This document shows positions 8,548 through 16,746 of a stretch of DNA of 64,000 nt, one piece after another. The translations under genes were made by a program, and so were the position numbers. Origin of the DNA: Gillisia hiemivivida (GTDB lineage: Bacteria > Bacteroidota > Bacteroidia > Flavobacteriales > Flavobacteriaceae). Each line of letters starts with the position of its first letter. Positions within the stretch are counted from its first letter, which is position 1. Location: assembly GCF_007997295.1 (NCBI RefSeq), contig NZ_VORY01000006.1, positions 1 to 64,000 of the forward strand, in the 5' to 3' direction. The notes under the pieces are model-generated. The model made no database searches. It was not told the origin of the DNA and worked only from the letters and a program-made list of their open reading frames with translations.

Positions 8548-9999
8548 ATGAAGAAATTAATTGTAGTAAGCCACCCTGAAAAATGGAAAATTGCTGTAGA
8601 TAATATTGCGGTGATCTCTGCTCAGGATTATCTAACGAATCCTGAATATTCCAATCTTAAAAAGGCCAGAGTTTTTAATTTATGCAAAGACTATTCGTAT
8701 CAATCTAAAGGATACTATGTCTCTCTACTCGCAGAAGCTAGAGATCATAGAGCCATACCCACAGTAAAGAATATAGTAGATCTTAATCAACCTAAATTGG
8801 TGAAAATTGTAGCCGATGATTTTGATGATATTATTCAAAAAAGTCTTAAAAACATAAAATCCAAAGAATTTACTTTGAGTGTTTATTTTGGGCAAAATGT
8901 AGCACAGAAATACAAAGAATTGAGCACGATGTTCTTCAGATCTTTTCAGATTCCATTTTTAAGGATACATTTTAACTTTACTACAAAATGGCATATAAAA
9001 AGTATACGAGCAATTTCAGAATCTGAAATTCAAGAAGATCATAAAGAAAGCATGTATTTATTCGCTTCAGAATATTTTGCAAAGAAACGTTATGATACCG
9101 CAAAATCCAGCGCTGCAGAATATGACCTGGCAATATTGGTACAATCTGGGGATCCGGCTCCACCGAGTAATGTTAAAGCTATCAAGAAATTTACAGAGCT
9201 GGCAGAAAAGATGAACTTCTACGTAGAGGTTATTACGCCAAAAGATCTTTCCAGATTATCTTCTTTTGATGCTTTGTTAATTAGACAAAGTACAGAGGTA
9301 AATAATGAAGCCTACGCCTTTGCCAGAAAGGCACAACAGGAGGAAATCGCATTAATAGATTATCCTGGAGCAATTTTAAAATGTTGTAATAAAGTATACA
9401 TGGCAGAAGCTTTGCAAAATGCCAATATTCCAACTCCAAAAACGGTTATTGTGCATAAGCATAATAAAGAGGATGTTTTAAAAATCACCGGGTTGCCTTG
9501 TGTATTAAAATCACCCGATTCCACTTTTTCTTTTGGAGTTAAAAAAGCAAAAACTGTGGAAGAATATAATGAGTTGGTTAACACTATGCTCAAAAAATCT
9601 GATCTTATCATCGCTCAGGAATTTTCTTTTTCAGAATATGACTGGAGAATTGGTATTTTAGATAATGAACCTTTTTTCGCCTGTAAATATTATATGGCCA
9701 AGGGGCATTGGCAAATTTATAACTGGGATGCTTCCAAGAAAGATGATCAAGATGGGAATGCCGATTGTTTAGCTATAGAAGATGTGCCTAAAAAGGTGAT
9801 GGATGTTGCATTAAGATCGGCTAAACTTATGGGATTAGGTTTATTTGGAATTGATGTTAAGGAGGTAAATGGGGAAGCATTGGTTATAGAAATTAATGAT
9901 AATCCAAATATCGATGCGGGAGTAGAAGATAGGTTTTATGGTGATGAAGTCTATATTAAAATCCTTTCGGCATTAAAGAACAGATTAGAAAAAAAATAA
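8548..9999 (+). CDS. RimK-type ATP-grasp ligase with RLAN N-terminal domain
   Basis: Predicted to form an amide or peptide bond using ATP. Seen: an N-terminal RLAN (RimK-like ATP-grasp N-terminal) region over ~1-190, with LCKDYSYQSKGYYVSLLAEARDH as its best-known stretch, then a Rossmann-like preATP domain beginning DLAILVQSGDPAPPSN and an ATP-grasp fold. The metal-binding motif is VIEINDNPNIDAG at about residues 445-457. Length 483 matches RLAN ligases, which are longer than RimK itself. It is the first gene of a three-gene operon: one base separates it from the GCS2 gene. Substrate is not known. Confidence 0.9.
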   Translation: MKKLIVVSHPEKWKIAVDNIAVISAQDYLTNPEYSNLKKARVFNLCKDYSYQSKGYYVSLLAEARDHRAIPTVKNIVDLNQPKLVKIVADDFDDIIQKSLKNIKSKEFTLSVYFGQNVAQKYKELSTMFFRSFQIPFLRIHFNFTTKWHIKSIRAISESEIQEDHKESMYLFASEYFAKKRYDTAKSSAAEYDLAILVQSGDPAPPSNVKAIKKFTELAEKMNFYVEVITPKDLSRLSSFDALLIRQSTEVNNEAYAFARKAQQEEIALIDYPGAILKCCNKVYMAEALQNANIPTPKTVIVHKHNKEDVLKITGLPCVLKSPDSTFSFGVKKAKTVEEYNELVNTMLKKSDLIIAQEFSFSEYDWRIGILDNEPFFACKYYMAKGHWQIYNWDASKKDDQDGNADCLAIEDVPKKVMDVALRSAKLMGLGLFGIDVKEVNGEALVIEINDNPNIDAGVEDRFYGDEVYIKILSALKNRLEKK

Positions 10000-10000
10000 T

Positions 10001-11221
10001 ATGAGTTATCGGCTTTTTGAAGTTTTTGGGATAGAATTGGAATATATGCTAGTAAAATCTTCCAATCTAAAAATCACCCCAATAGTAGATAAATTAATGA
10101 TCCTTAAAAATGGTTCAATAACATCAGATGTTTCTAATGGAAAAATAGAATGGAGCAATGAGTTGGTGGCTCATGTGGTGGAGTTAAAGACCAACGGTCC
10201 TACAAAGCAATTAGAAGATCTGGATGAATTATTTCATAAAAACATCAAAGAGATAAATAAATTGCTACTCGTAGAAGACGCTAAATTAATGCCCAGCGCT
10301 TCTCATCCACTTATGGATCCAGAAAAGGAAATGAAGCTGTGGGAACATCATTATAGTGAGATCTATGCTTTATATAACAAGATCTTTGATTGTAGAGGAC
10401 ATGGTTGGAGTAATGTGCAAAGCATGCATCTTAACTTACCCTTTTATGGAGATGAGGAGTTTGAAAAATTACATGCTGCAATCAGGATTTTACTTCCAAT
10501 TATTCCCGCTCTTAGTGCCAGTTCTCCTATTTTTGAAGGTAAGAATACTGGGTTTTTAGATAGTAGAATGGAAGTTTATAAGACCAATCAGAAGGAAATT
10601 CCCGAAATGACAGGTAAGGTAATTCCAGAACAAGTTTTTAATAAGGACGATTATAAAAAACAGATCTTTGATCCCATTAATAAAGCAATAGCACCTTTTG
10701 ATACCGATAACATTCTCGATAAACATTTTCTTAATTCACGCGGTGCAATAGCCAGATTTGATAGAAATGCGATTGAAATAAGAGTTATAGATATACAGGA
10801 ATGCCCAAAAGCAGATATTGCAATAGCTGTATTAATAATTGAAACTCTAAAGCTTTTAGTTTCTGAAGAATTAGTTTCTATAGAAGATCAGAAGAATTGG
10901 CATGAAGATGAACTCTTTGCCATTTTTAATGATATTATAGAAGACGCTGAAAACACCCAGATAACTAATTCCCGCTATTTAAATTTGTTTGATGTTCATG
11001 CAGAATGTACCGCAGGCGAATTATGGGAAACATTGTATGAAAGAGTATCTGATGGGATTTCTCCAAAACATAGAAAATCGATTGAATTTATTCTATCCCA
11101 CGGAAGTTTAGCTACAAGAATCCAAAAAGGAATTTTTAATGATTATTCCCCTGCTAATATAAATTCGGTTTATTCTGAATTGGTTACTTGCTTAGAAACC
11201 AATAATTTTTATAAACCGTGA
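10001..11221 (+). CDS. glutamate-cysteine-ligase-like amidoligase (GCS2 family)
   Basis: Seen: starts FEVFGIELEYMLV, the typical GCS2 entry in which the Glu residues bind metal/ATP, followed by IEWSNELVAHVVELKTNGP, WSNVQSMHLNLPF and ARFDRNAIEIRVID. 406 residues is near the usual size. Known: GCS2 enzymes join an amino group to the gamma- or alpha-carboxylate of glutamate-like substrates. Context argues against plain glutathione synthesis, since no GshB is present and the partner is an RLAN ATP-grasp. It overlaps the next gene by GTGA, which implies translational coupling. Confidence 0.88.
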   Translation: MSYRLFEVFGIELEYMLVKSSNLKITPIVDKLMILKNGSITSDVSNGKIEWSNELVAHVVELKTNGPTKQLEDLDELFHKNIKEINKLLLVEDAKLMPSASHPLMDPEKEMKLWEHHYSEIYALYNKIFDCRGHGWSNVQSMHLNLPFYGDEEFEKLHAAIRILLPIIPALSASSPIFEGKNTGFLDSRMEVYKTNQKEIPEMTGKVIPEQVFNKDDYKKQIFDPINKAIAPFDTDNILDKHFLNSRGAIARFDRNAIEIRVIDIQECPKADIAIAVLIIETLKLLVSEELVSIEDQKNWHEDELFAIFNDIIEDAENTQITNSRYLNLFDVHAECTAGELWETLYERVSDGISPKHRKSIEFILSHGSLATRIQKGIFNDYSPANINSVYSELVTCLETNNFYKP

Positions 11222-11901
11222 AATTAGTATTCACCTGTGAGCATGGAGGGAATTCAATTCCTGAAAAACACCAAAGCTTATTTGTGAATGCCAATGATGC
11301 TCTTAACTCTCACCGAGGTATAGATTATGGTTCTTTAGATCTTTTTGAGTTTTGTAAAACCTTAAGCGATTTTTCGAAATCTAATACTGTGAGTAGATTA
11401 TTAATTGAACTTAATAGATCTAAACATCATCCTAAATTATTTTCAGAATTCTCAGCTTCATTAACTACAGAAAATAAATCGAAATTGATAAGTGAATTCT
11501 ATGATCCTTATCGGGATAAAATTGAAGAGGAAATTTTACAACTGATTAAAAAAGGGGAGGAGGTAGTACATCTATCATTTCACAGTTTTACACCTATCTT
11601 GAATGGCGAGATTAGAAATACTGATATCGGAATATTATACGATCCATCCAGAAATTCTGAAAAATTAATCAGTAAACAACTGAAGCAAAATTTAATGGCT
11701 GAATTACCCGACTTTAGAATTAGATATAATTATCCGTATCTAGGGACAGCCGATGGTTTTACTACGTATTTAAGAAAGAAATTTCCTCAAAATTACACTG
11801 GAATAGAGTTGGAGATCAATCAGAAATTTATTGAAGAAGATAAGGTGTTTCCTCTAAAATTAAAATCAGCTATTTTCAATTCTTTAAATAAACTTAAGTA
11901 A
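11218..11901 (+). CDS. N-formylglutamate amidohydrolase family protein
   Basis: Seen: begins LVFTCEHGGNSIPEKH (the CEHGGN zinc site), then SRLLIELNRSKHHP, HLSFHSFTPI and GIELEINQKF near the end, a pattern shared with HutG-type N-formylglutamate deformylases. 227 residues is slightly short. The start is GTG at 11218, overlapping the stop of the previous gene. No histidine-utilisation genes are nearby, so the amidohydrolase likely trims or recycles the product of the two ligases rather than degrading histidine. This is inferred from the operon. Confidence 0.88.
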   Translation: MKLVFTCEHGGNSIPEKHQSLFVNANDALNSHRGIDYGSLDLFEFCKTLSDFSKSNTVSRLLIELNRSKHHPKLFSEFSASLTTENKSKLISEFYDPYRDKIEEEILQLIKKGEEVVHLSFHSFTPILNGEIRNTDIGILYDPSRNSEKLISKQLKQNLMAELPDFRIRYNYPYLGTADGFTTYLRKKFPQNYTGIELEINQKFIEEDKVFPLKLKSAIFNSLNKLK

Positions 11902-11927
11902 AACTATAAAATTAAAGACATAAAAAA

Positions 11928-11973
11928 CCTCATAATTAAATTTGTAACATTAGTACAAAATTTAATTATGAGG
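11928..11973. terminator. long perfect hairpin, bidirectional terminator
   Basis: A 19-base arm (11928-11946) pairs perfectly with 11955-11973 around an 8-base loop. It lies between the convergent amidohydrolase and FKBP genes. The stem is AT-rich with a CCTC/GAGG base. It could serve both strands. Confidence 0.75.
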
Positions 11974-11995
11974 CGAATAATCTAAAAGACTATTA

Positions 11996-12424
11996 TTACT
12001 TGATCTCTACTACTTCAAGATCAAAAACAAGGTCTTTTCCTGCTAGAGGATGATTTCCATCTACTACAATAGTATCATCTTTTACTTCAGCAACCAAAAG
12101 ATTCATTTCTTGACCATCTGGCCCTTTAGAAACTAATCCCATTCCAACTTCTGGAGTGATCTCTGGTGGTAACTGACTTTTTTCTACTTCCTGAACTAAT
12201 TCTGCACGTGGCTCACCATATGCTTCGGTCATTGGAATATTGATTGTTTTTTTCTCATTCAATTTCATATCGATAAGACCATTTTCAAATCCAGGGATTA
12301 ACTGACCTTGACCTAAAGTGAATTCAATTGGATCTTTTCCTTCCGAACTGTCAAAAACTTGTCCGTCTGCTAATTTTCCTGTGTAATGTACTTTTACTGT
12401 GTCTTTCTCTTTAACTTGACTCAT
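11996..12424 (-). CDS. FKBP-type peptidyl-prolyl cis-trans isomerase, SlyD-like
   Basis: Catalyses proline isomerisation and acts as a chaperone. Seen: VKVHYTGKLADGQVFDSSEG, LGQGQLIPGFENGL and, at the end, VDGNHPLAGKDLVFDLEVVEI. These are the two halves of the FKBP domain split by an IF (insert-in-flap) domain around PEAYGEPRAELVQEV, the SlyD layout. 142 residues lacks the His-rich metal tail of E. coli SlyD. No signal peptide, so cytoplasmic. It is transcribed alone from the AT-rich region to its right. Confidence 0.93.
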   Translation of the reverse strand: MSQVKEKDTVKVHYTGKLADGQVFDSSEGKDPIEFTLGQGQLIPGFENGLIDMKLNEKKTINIPMTEAYGEPRAELVQEVEKSQLPPEITPEVGMGLVSKGPDGQEMNLLVAEVKDDTIVVDGNHPLAGKDLVFDLEVVEIK

Positions 12425-12699
12425 AAATGTTTTTTTTTCAATTTCTAAAATATGTAAACTTCAATATTGAGATTTACATGTTGTATTATCTAATGTGCCA
12501 TAACCTTGCCAAAGTCCTGAATGATGGTTTTAGAACAACTTCTTGGTACTTATCACCTAAAAACAAGTCCTTAAGCATTAATACTGACTATAATAGTGAT
12601 GATATTTTGTAAATTGATGTTTATGGATGCTATTATTTCATGTTTAAGCAATAATCGGTAATTATGTCAGTTATAATCTATATTTTAAAAATTAGAGCA

Positions 12700-13149
12700 A
12701 TGACTAGATTTTTTCTGGAGATTACATCTATTTCTTTTTTTGCCTTTTTTATGACTTTTTACGTGAGTTGTAAAGAACCCAAAGAAACAAATGTAGAAGC
12801 TGTGAATTGGAAAACTATAGAAGTCACTGCTAGTGCATACAATTCTTTGGCTTATCAAAGTCAAGGAAACCCAAAGATAACTGCCTGGGGAGATACTTTA
12901 AAACCAGGAATGAATGTGATTGCTATTTCTCGAGATCTTATGAAAAAGGGAATGGTGTATAATACTCCCGTGAAGATAGATGGTTTAACTGGAATATTTT
13001 TCGTTAAAGATAAGATGCACCATCGCTGGAGAAATAAAATTGATATCTATATGGGCGTGGATGTTAAAAAAGCAAAGAATTGGGGAAGAAAGAAAATAAG
13101 TATACAGTATCTCGTCCAAAAGGATACCCTTGTGGAAAACAATAAGTAG
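12700..13149 (+). CDS. 3D-domain (RlpA-like barrel) lipoprotein
   Basis: Seen: a signal sequence with lipobox FYVSC, then about 115 residues with a 3D-type domain. KITAWGDTLKPGMNVIAIS, VKIDGLTGIFFVKDKMHHRW and NKIDIYMG are its parts, and the two conserved Asp positions lie in VKDKM and KIDIYM. Start: ATG at 12700 is preferred because the signal peptide begins MTRFFLEI; an upstream in-frame ATG at 12664 would lengthen it unnaturally. Known: 3D domains occur in peptidoglycan-remodelling (MltA-like) enzymes. Whether this short form is catalytic is unclear. It is probably an outer- or inner-membrane lipoprotein. Confidence 0.8.
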   Translation: MTRFFLEITSISFFAFFMTFYVSCKEPKETNVEAVNWKTIEVTASAYNSLAYQSQGNPKITAWGDTLKPGMNVIAISRDLMKKGMVYNTPVKIDGLTGIFFVKDKMHHRWRNKIDIYMGVDVKKAKNWGRKKISIQYLVQKDTLVENNK

Positions 13150-13301
13150 AGCATTGCTTTTTATTGTTTTTTAAATATTCTCCAAATATTCAGATTATCG
13201 GTTTCTCTCTCTTATTTTAAAAGTCCTTAGATTTTCTTTAGTTTTACTCTTTAAATTAGCGCTTTCTAATTTATGAATTCAGGCTGTTAGCAAAACTATA
13301 T

Positions 13302-14036
13302 ATGAAAGAACAAATTATTGATTTCTTACACGGATTAGAATCTATTTTAAGAAATAAATTCCATCAGTATAATCATAAATTACCTTTTATAATATCTATA
13401 ATTTTAGCTTTGATAATAGTTGTGGTTGGCATCAATGTTTTTGTAGAATTAACAAATACACTCAATAGTAATCTTATATCTAAATATGATGCCGCTATCA
13501 CGAAATATGTGATCTCATTTAGATCACCTAATTTAAATAACATCCTTCAATTTATAACCAATCTTGGAGATCTTTATGGCTACATCGTAGTTACTACAAT
13601 TTGCTCGCTATTATTCTATTTTAAATTTAAAAACTGGCGTTATGTGGTACAATTAGTATTTGTTATAATAGTTTCTGGGCTTTCAAACCTAGCTTTAAAG
13701 GAAGTGATAAATCGTGCACGACCAACCGCAGAGCATTTAGTTTCCGTACAGACCCTTAGTTATCCTAGTGGTCATGCTATGAGTGCAACTGCATTCTACG
13801 GGTTTTTAATTTATCTATGTTATTTTCTAAAGATAAATAAGTGGCTAAAAGGAAGCCTGATCTTTCTTTGCTCATTTCTTATTGTGAGTATTGGTATAAG
13901 TAGAATTTATTTAGGAGTTCATTTTCCTTCAGATATTGCCGGAGGTATAATTGCTGGAACTATTTGGCTTATGTTTTGCGTGCTTATATTAAATATTATA
14001 GATCTTTTCCGAAGAGAAGAAGAACGTAAAATTTAA
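13302..14036 (+). CDS. PAP2-family membrane phosphatase
   Basis: Seen: about six membrane segments and the three phosphatase motifs in order: KEVINRARP (~132), PSGH (~154) and SRIYLGVHFPSD (~200). These carry the Lys/Arg, Ser/His and Arg/His catalytic residues of the PAP2 family. Known roles include dephosphorylation of undecaprenyl pyrophosphate, phosphatidic acid or lipid A; the substrate cannot be told from sequence. The gene ends directly in a multi-hairpin repeat, whose first base follows the stop codon. Confidence 0.93.
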   Translation: MKEQIIDFLHGLESILRNKFHQYNHKLPFIISIILALIIVVVGINVFVELTNTLNSNLISKYDAAITKYVISFRSPNLNNILQFITNLGDLYGYIVVTTICSLLFYFKFKNWRYVVQLVFVIIVSGLSNLALKEVINRARPTAEHLVSVQTLSYPSGHAMSATAFYGFLIYLCYFLKINKWLKGSLIFLCSFLIVSIGISRIYLGVHFPSDIAGGIIAGTIWLMFCVLILNIIDLFRREEERKI

Positions 14037-14155
14037 TCCCTCATTGAGGGTTTAATTCCCCGAGGCCTGCCCAAAACATTCAGGCGGGCTTGCCTCGAAT
14101 TTTTAAAAGTATTTTCCAATGATACCTCGTGGGCTTGCCCCAAGGTTCTTGATTA
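14037..14155 (+). repeat. multi-hairpin intergenic repeat, copy 1
   Basis: Starts at the base after the PAP2 stop codon. Contains CCTCATTGAGG, the CCCCGAGGC/GCCTCG pair and the ACCTCGTGGGC...GCCCCAAGGT hairpin, and ends TTCTTGATTA. It has a ~14-base extra GC-rich palindrome (GCCTGCCC...GGCGGGC) not seen in copies 2 and 3. See copies at 44436-44544 and 60054-60151. Confidence 0.85.
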
Positions 14156-14194
14156 GTGTTGAATTTATTCTAAGAAATTCTTATTAGTAGATAA

Positions 14195-14326
14195 TTAATT
14201 AAGTCCTGGATATCCTAACAGGATCCATAAAATTATAAACACTATAATTATACCGAAACAACCACAACCTCCACCAAACTTTTTCGCACCCCAGCCTGCT
14301 AATAGTGCTCTTAAAATATTTTTCAT
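14195..14326 (-). CDS. 43-residue glycine/cysteine-rich small membrane protein
   Basis: Seen: ATG at 14324-14326. The protein reads MKNILRALLAGWGAKKFGGG, then CGCFG, a strongly hydrophobic segment IIIVFIILWILLGY and the end PGLN. The amphipathic basic start, glycine/cysteine turn and single membrane span look like a genuine conserved small protein; I recall similar ones in Flavobacteriia but have no name. It is too short for ordinary gene finding and lies alone between repeat copy 1 and the divergent 50-residue gene. Possible role in membrane stress is speculation. Confidence 0.7.
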   Translation of the reverse strand: MKNILRALLAGWGAKKFGGGCGCFGIIIVFIILWILLGYPGLN

Positions 14327-14461
14327 TACCTTATTTTTTCAACTGTGTAAAAATAGAGATATGTTGTAAGTGTTCTTAATTTTTAAGATAAAATTAATTA
14401 TTTGTAAATTTCACCATTCTCATTTTATAATTTTTTTACAATTCTTGAAGATTAATTTAAT

Positions 14462-14469
14462 TAAATTTG
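14462..14469 (+). promoter_or_regulatory. -7 box TAAATTTG
   Basis: TTAATTAAATTTGA, a perfect TAnnTTTG, lies 15 bases before the ATG at 14485 and supports transcription of the 50-residue frame. Confidence 0.55.
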
Positions 14470-14484
14470 AAAAAAAAATATTTT

Positions 14485-14637
14485 ATGCAAATCAGAAACA
14501 AGAAAGACAATCAATCTGAAGATTATATTTTACAAGACAACAAAAAAACAAGATTTGGAGTTGTTTTTATTTTAATAATACTTGTTATATTGGCAGCAGG
14601 TGTTGCGATGACAGGGGTTTATTTTGATTACTGGTAG
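14485..14637 (+). CDS. 50-residue single-span membrane protein
   Basis: Seen: a 50-codon frame starting ATG 14485, with a polar, charged N-terminus (MQIRNKKDNQSEDYILQDN) followed by a transmembrane segment GVVFILIILVILAAGVAMTG and a short tail VYFDYW. A perfect promoter element precedes it. No family is recognised. The membrane span and promoter make it a likely real small protein; the stop lies 18 bases from the convergent ACT-like gene. Confidence 0.6.
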   Translation: MQIRNKKDNQSEDYILQDNKKTRFGVVFILIILVILAAGVAMTGVYFDYW

Positions 14638-14655
14638 AAATTAAAATCTAATCTT

Positions 14656-15303
14656 CTAAGAGATTTTTATTTCATTAAGTAATAAAAATGCCTGATTTAT
14701 GTATTCTTTCTCCAAGAATAAAGCAAAGTAATTCGAGGTAGATATCATCTCAAATACAGGAATTCCTTCATAAGCTAAGAGCTTAAATATATAGAAATAT
14801 AGCCCTACTGTTTTAGAACTGTTCTTTGGTAAAGCAATTGTAATACTAGATAGTTCACTTTTTACAGAAACCAGAGTTTCATCCTTGAAAAAATCTGCTA
14901 CTCTTTCTTTTAGATCTGTAGATACCAAGATATTACTCTCTTGGTAGGTACTGGAGTAATTTAAATATACCCCTATTTGATCTTTTACTGAATTCATGAG
15001 CATAGCTTGATTTCCAAGTAATGTGTTAGAATTTAAATAGGTAAATTCTGTAATTCCAGACCTTACCACAATATCTCCCATTTCTCTTAAGTTGGCATTT
15101 TTTAAAAGGTTTCGTTGAGGGGAATATCTACGCAAAGCCATAATGATAGATCCCTGTTTTACAGGTTTTCTTAAGATCTTTTCAACTTCTGGTTGCAAAT
15201 GTTCTGCTAACGCACTAAAATTTAATAAATCTTTTGACAGCGCATCATCCAAAAATGGTTGATGTCTTAACATGCCGTGTACACAAGAGGTTATAGTGTT
15301 CAT
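14656..15303 (-). CDS. hypothetical protein, ACT-like, partner of aspartate kinase
   Basis: Seen: 215 residues, soluble. The N-terminal ~75 residues are helical with LLNFSALAEHLQPEVEKIL (a UspA/HTH-like packing) and a run of basic residues, KPVKQGSIIMALRRYS. The C-terminal part (~100-215) alternates strands and helices and contains ISTSNYFALFLEKEYINQAF, the kind of spacing seen in ACT domains (helix-turn ligand site). It is divergently transcribed from lysC with 99 bp between start codons, and I recall the same pairing in other Flavobacteriia. A role as a regulatory ligand-binding protein for aspartate-family synthesis is inference. Confidence 0.6.
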   Translation of the reverse strand: MNTITSCVHGMLRHQPFLDDALSKDLLNFSALAEHLQPEVEKILRKPVKQGSIIMALRRYSPQRNLLKNANLREMGDIVVRSGITEFTYLNSNTLLGNQAMLMNSVKDQIGVYLNYSSTYQESNILVSTDLKERVADFFKDETLVSVKSELSSITIALPKNSSKTVGLYFYIFKLLAYEGIPVFEMISTSNYFALFLEKEYINQAFLLLNEIKIS

Positions 15304-15402
15304 TGTTAAATAATATACATTTTGTGTAAATATATATAAATTCTATTTGTTTTTTCTTCATTATTAGAACTCTCACTAATTATGCATTTTAAAATAAATA
15401 AA

Positions 15403-16746
15403 ATGAGAGTTTTAAAATTTGGAGGCACTTCTGTAGGGACTGCAGAAAGTATATATAATGTTCGGGATATAATTCAATCCGTTCAAGGACCTAGGATGAT
15501 AGTACTCTCGGCAATGTCTGGAGTTACTAACTATTTGGTAACTATTACCGAAATGATCAAAAATGGCGATCAAGGAGAAATACAAGCTTTAAGTAACGAG
15601 CTTAAAACTAAACATATTGATCTTCTCGAAAAATTAATAACTAATCCAGCTACTAATAAGAGTGTAAGAACTGGTTTAAATAATTTGTTTAAAGAATTTG
15701 ATTCATTATTATTAAATGAATATTCGGAAAATAATACAAATAGGATTCTCACTTTTGGGGAAACGCTGCTTACCTATATCTTTTCAGAATATCTTTCTTC
15801 TTGCCAAATAAATAATACACTTCTCGATGCAAAACGATTTATGTATGTAGGGAATCTAGAAAACCCCGATACTATTAAGATCGCTAATAGAATTGCTCCT
15901 TTATTACACAAGGCAGAAAGTGAAATGATCTACATAACTCAAGGATTTGTAAGGATAGATAAATTTAACCGTGTGAGCACTTTAAAAAGAGGAGGGAGCG
16001 ATTATACAGCTACCATTCTAGGAGCTGCTCTAAACGCAGATGAAGTTCAAATTTGGACAGATATAGATGGCTTTCACAATAACGACCCCAGATATGTAGA
16101 AGACACACATCCTTTAGCTAACCTAACTTTTGAAGAAGCAGCTGAACTTGCATATTTCGGTGCCAAAATATTGCATCCACAAACCATATCTCCAGTAATA
16201 GATAAAAATATTCCTATCTATCTTAAAAACACCTTTACACCAAGCTTACAAGGAACTAAAATATCTTCAGAAATTAATGGAAGTGGACTCAAAGCAATTT
16301 CAGCAAAAGATGGCATTACAGCTATTAAAATAAAGTCTAATAGAATGTTGATGGCGCATGGTTTTCTAAAGAAAATATTCGAAATATTCGATAATTTAGA
16401 AACCGCTATAGATATGATCACGACTTCAGAAATTGCAATTTCGCTTACTATAGACGACACTAAAAATTTAGATCAGATCTTGGATCAACTACAGGGATAT
16501 GGGGACATTACCGTAGAAATGGATCATAGCATTATTTGTATTGTTGGAGAAGGTCTTATTAAAGACCCAAATACTTTCAAATTATTCGAAATTCTAAATG
16601 AAATCCCTGTACGTATGATCTCTTATGGTGGAAGTTTTAATAATGTTTCACTTTTAGTTGCTACAGAAAATAAAGTGAATGCACTAAAAGCCTTACATAA
16701 AAACTTATTTCTTCAGAAAGAAAAAGAATTTGTTCTTTCTCACTAA
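15403..16746 (+). CDS. lysC: aspartate kinase (aspartokinase)
   Basis: Phosphorylates L-aspartate, the first step to lysine, threonine, methionine and diaminopimelate. Seen: MRVLKFGGTSVG at the N-terminus (KFGGTS ATP/aspartate site), LKRGGSDYTATILGAAL and WTDIDGFHNNDPR of the kinase domain, and about 150 C-terminal residues forming paired ACT domains (VEMDHSIICIVGEG, VRMISYGGSFNNVSLLV). Length is close to monofunctional kinases. ATG at 15403 is preferred; a second ATG at 15382 would add seven residues before the conserved start. Feedback inhibition via ACT domains is expected from the family. No dapA or thrB follows. Confidence 0.95.
   Translation: MRVLKFGGTSVGTAESIYNVRDIIQSVQGPRMIVLSAMSGVTNYLVTITEMIKNGDQGEIQALSNELKTKHIDLLEKLITNPATNKSVRTGLNNLFKEFDSLLLNEYSENNTNRILTFGETLLTYIFSEYLSSCQINNTLLDAKRFMYVGNLENPDTIKIANRIAPLLHKAESEMIYITQGFVRIDKFNRVSTLKRGGSDYTATILGAALNADEVQIWTDIDGFHNNDPRYVEDTHPLANLTFEEAAELAYFGAKILHPQTISPVIDKNIPIYLKNTFTPSLQGTKISSEINGSGLKAISAKDGITAIKIKSNRMLMAHGFLKKIFEIFDNLETAIDMITTSEIAISLTIDDTKNLDQILDQLQGYGDITVEMDHSIICIVGEGLIKDPNTFKLFEILNEIPVRMISYGGSFNNVSLLVATENKVNALKALHKNLFLQKEKEFVLSH

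Noticed and set aside
8548-11901. Glutathione or histidine-utilisation operon.
   Set aside because: No gshB, hutH or hutU and the ligases are RLAN/GCS2 types, so a different product is likely.
12427-12612. A 61-codon plus-strand frame beginning MFFFQFLKYV.
   Set aside because: It starts at a poly-T run, shows no family feature, and lies in the leader region between FKBP and the 3D lipoprotein; likely chance.
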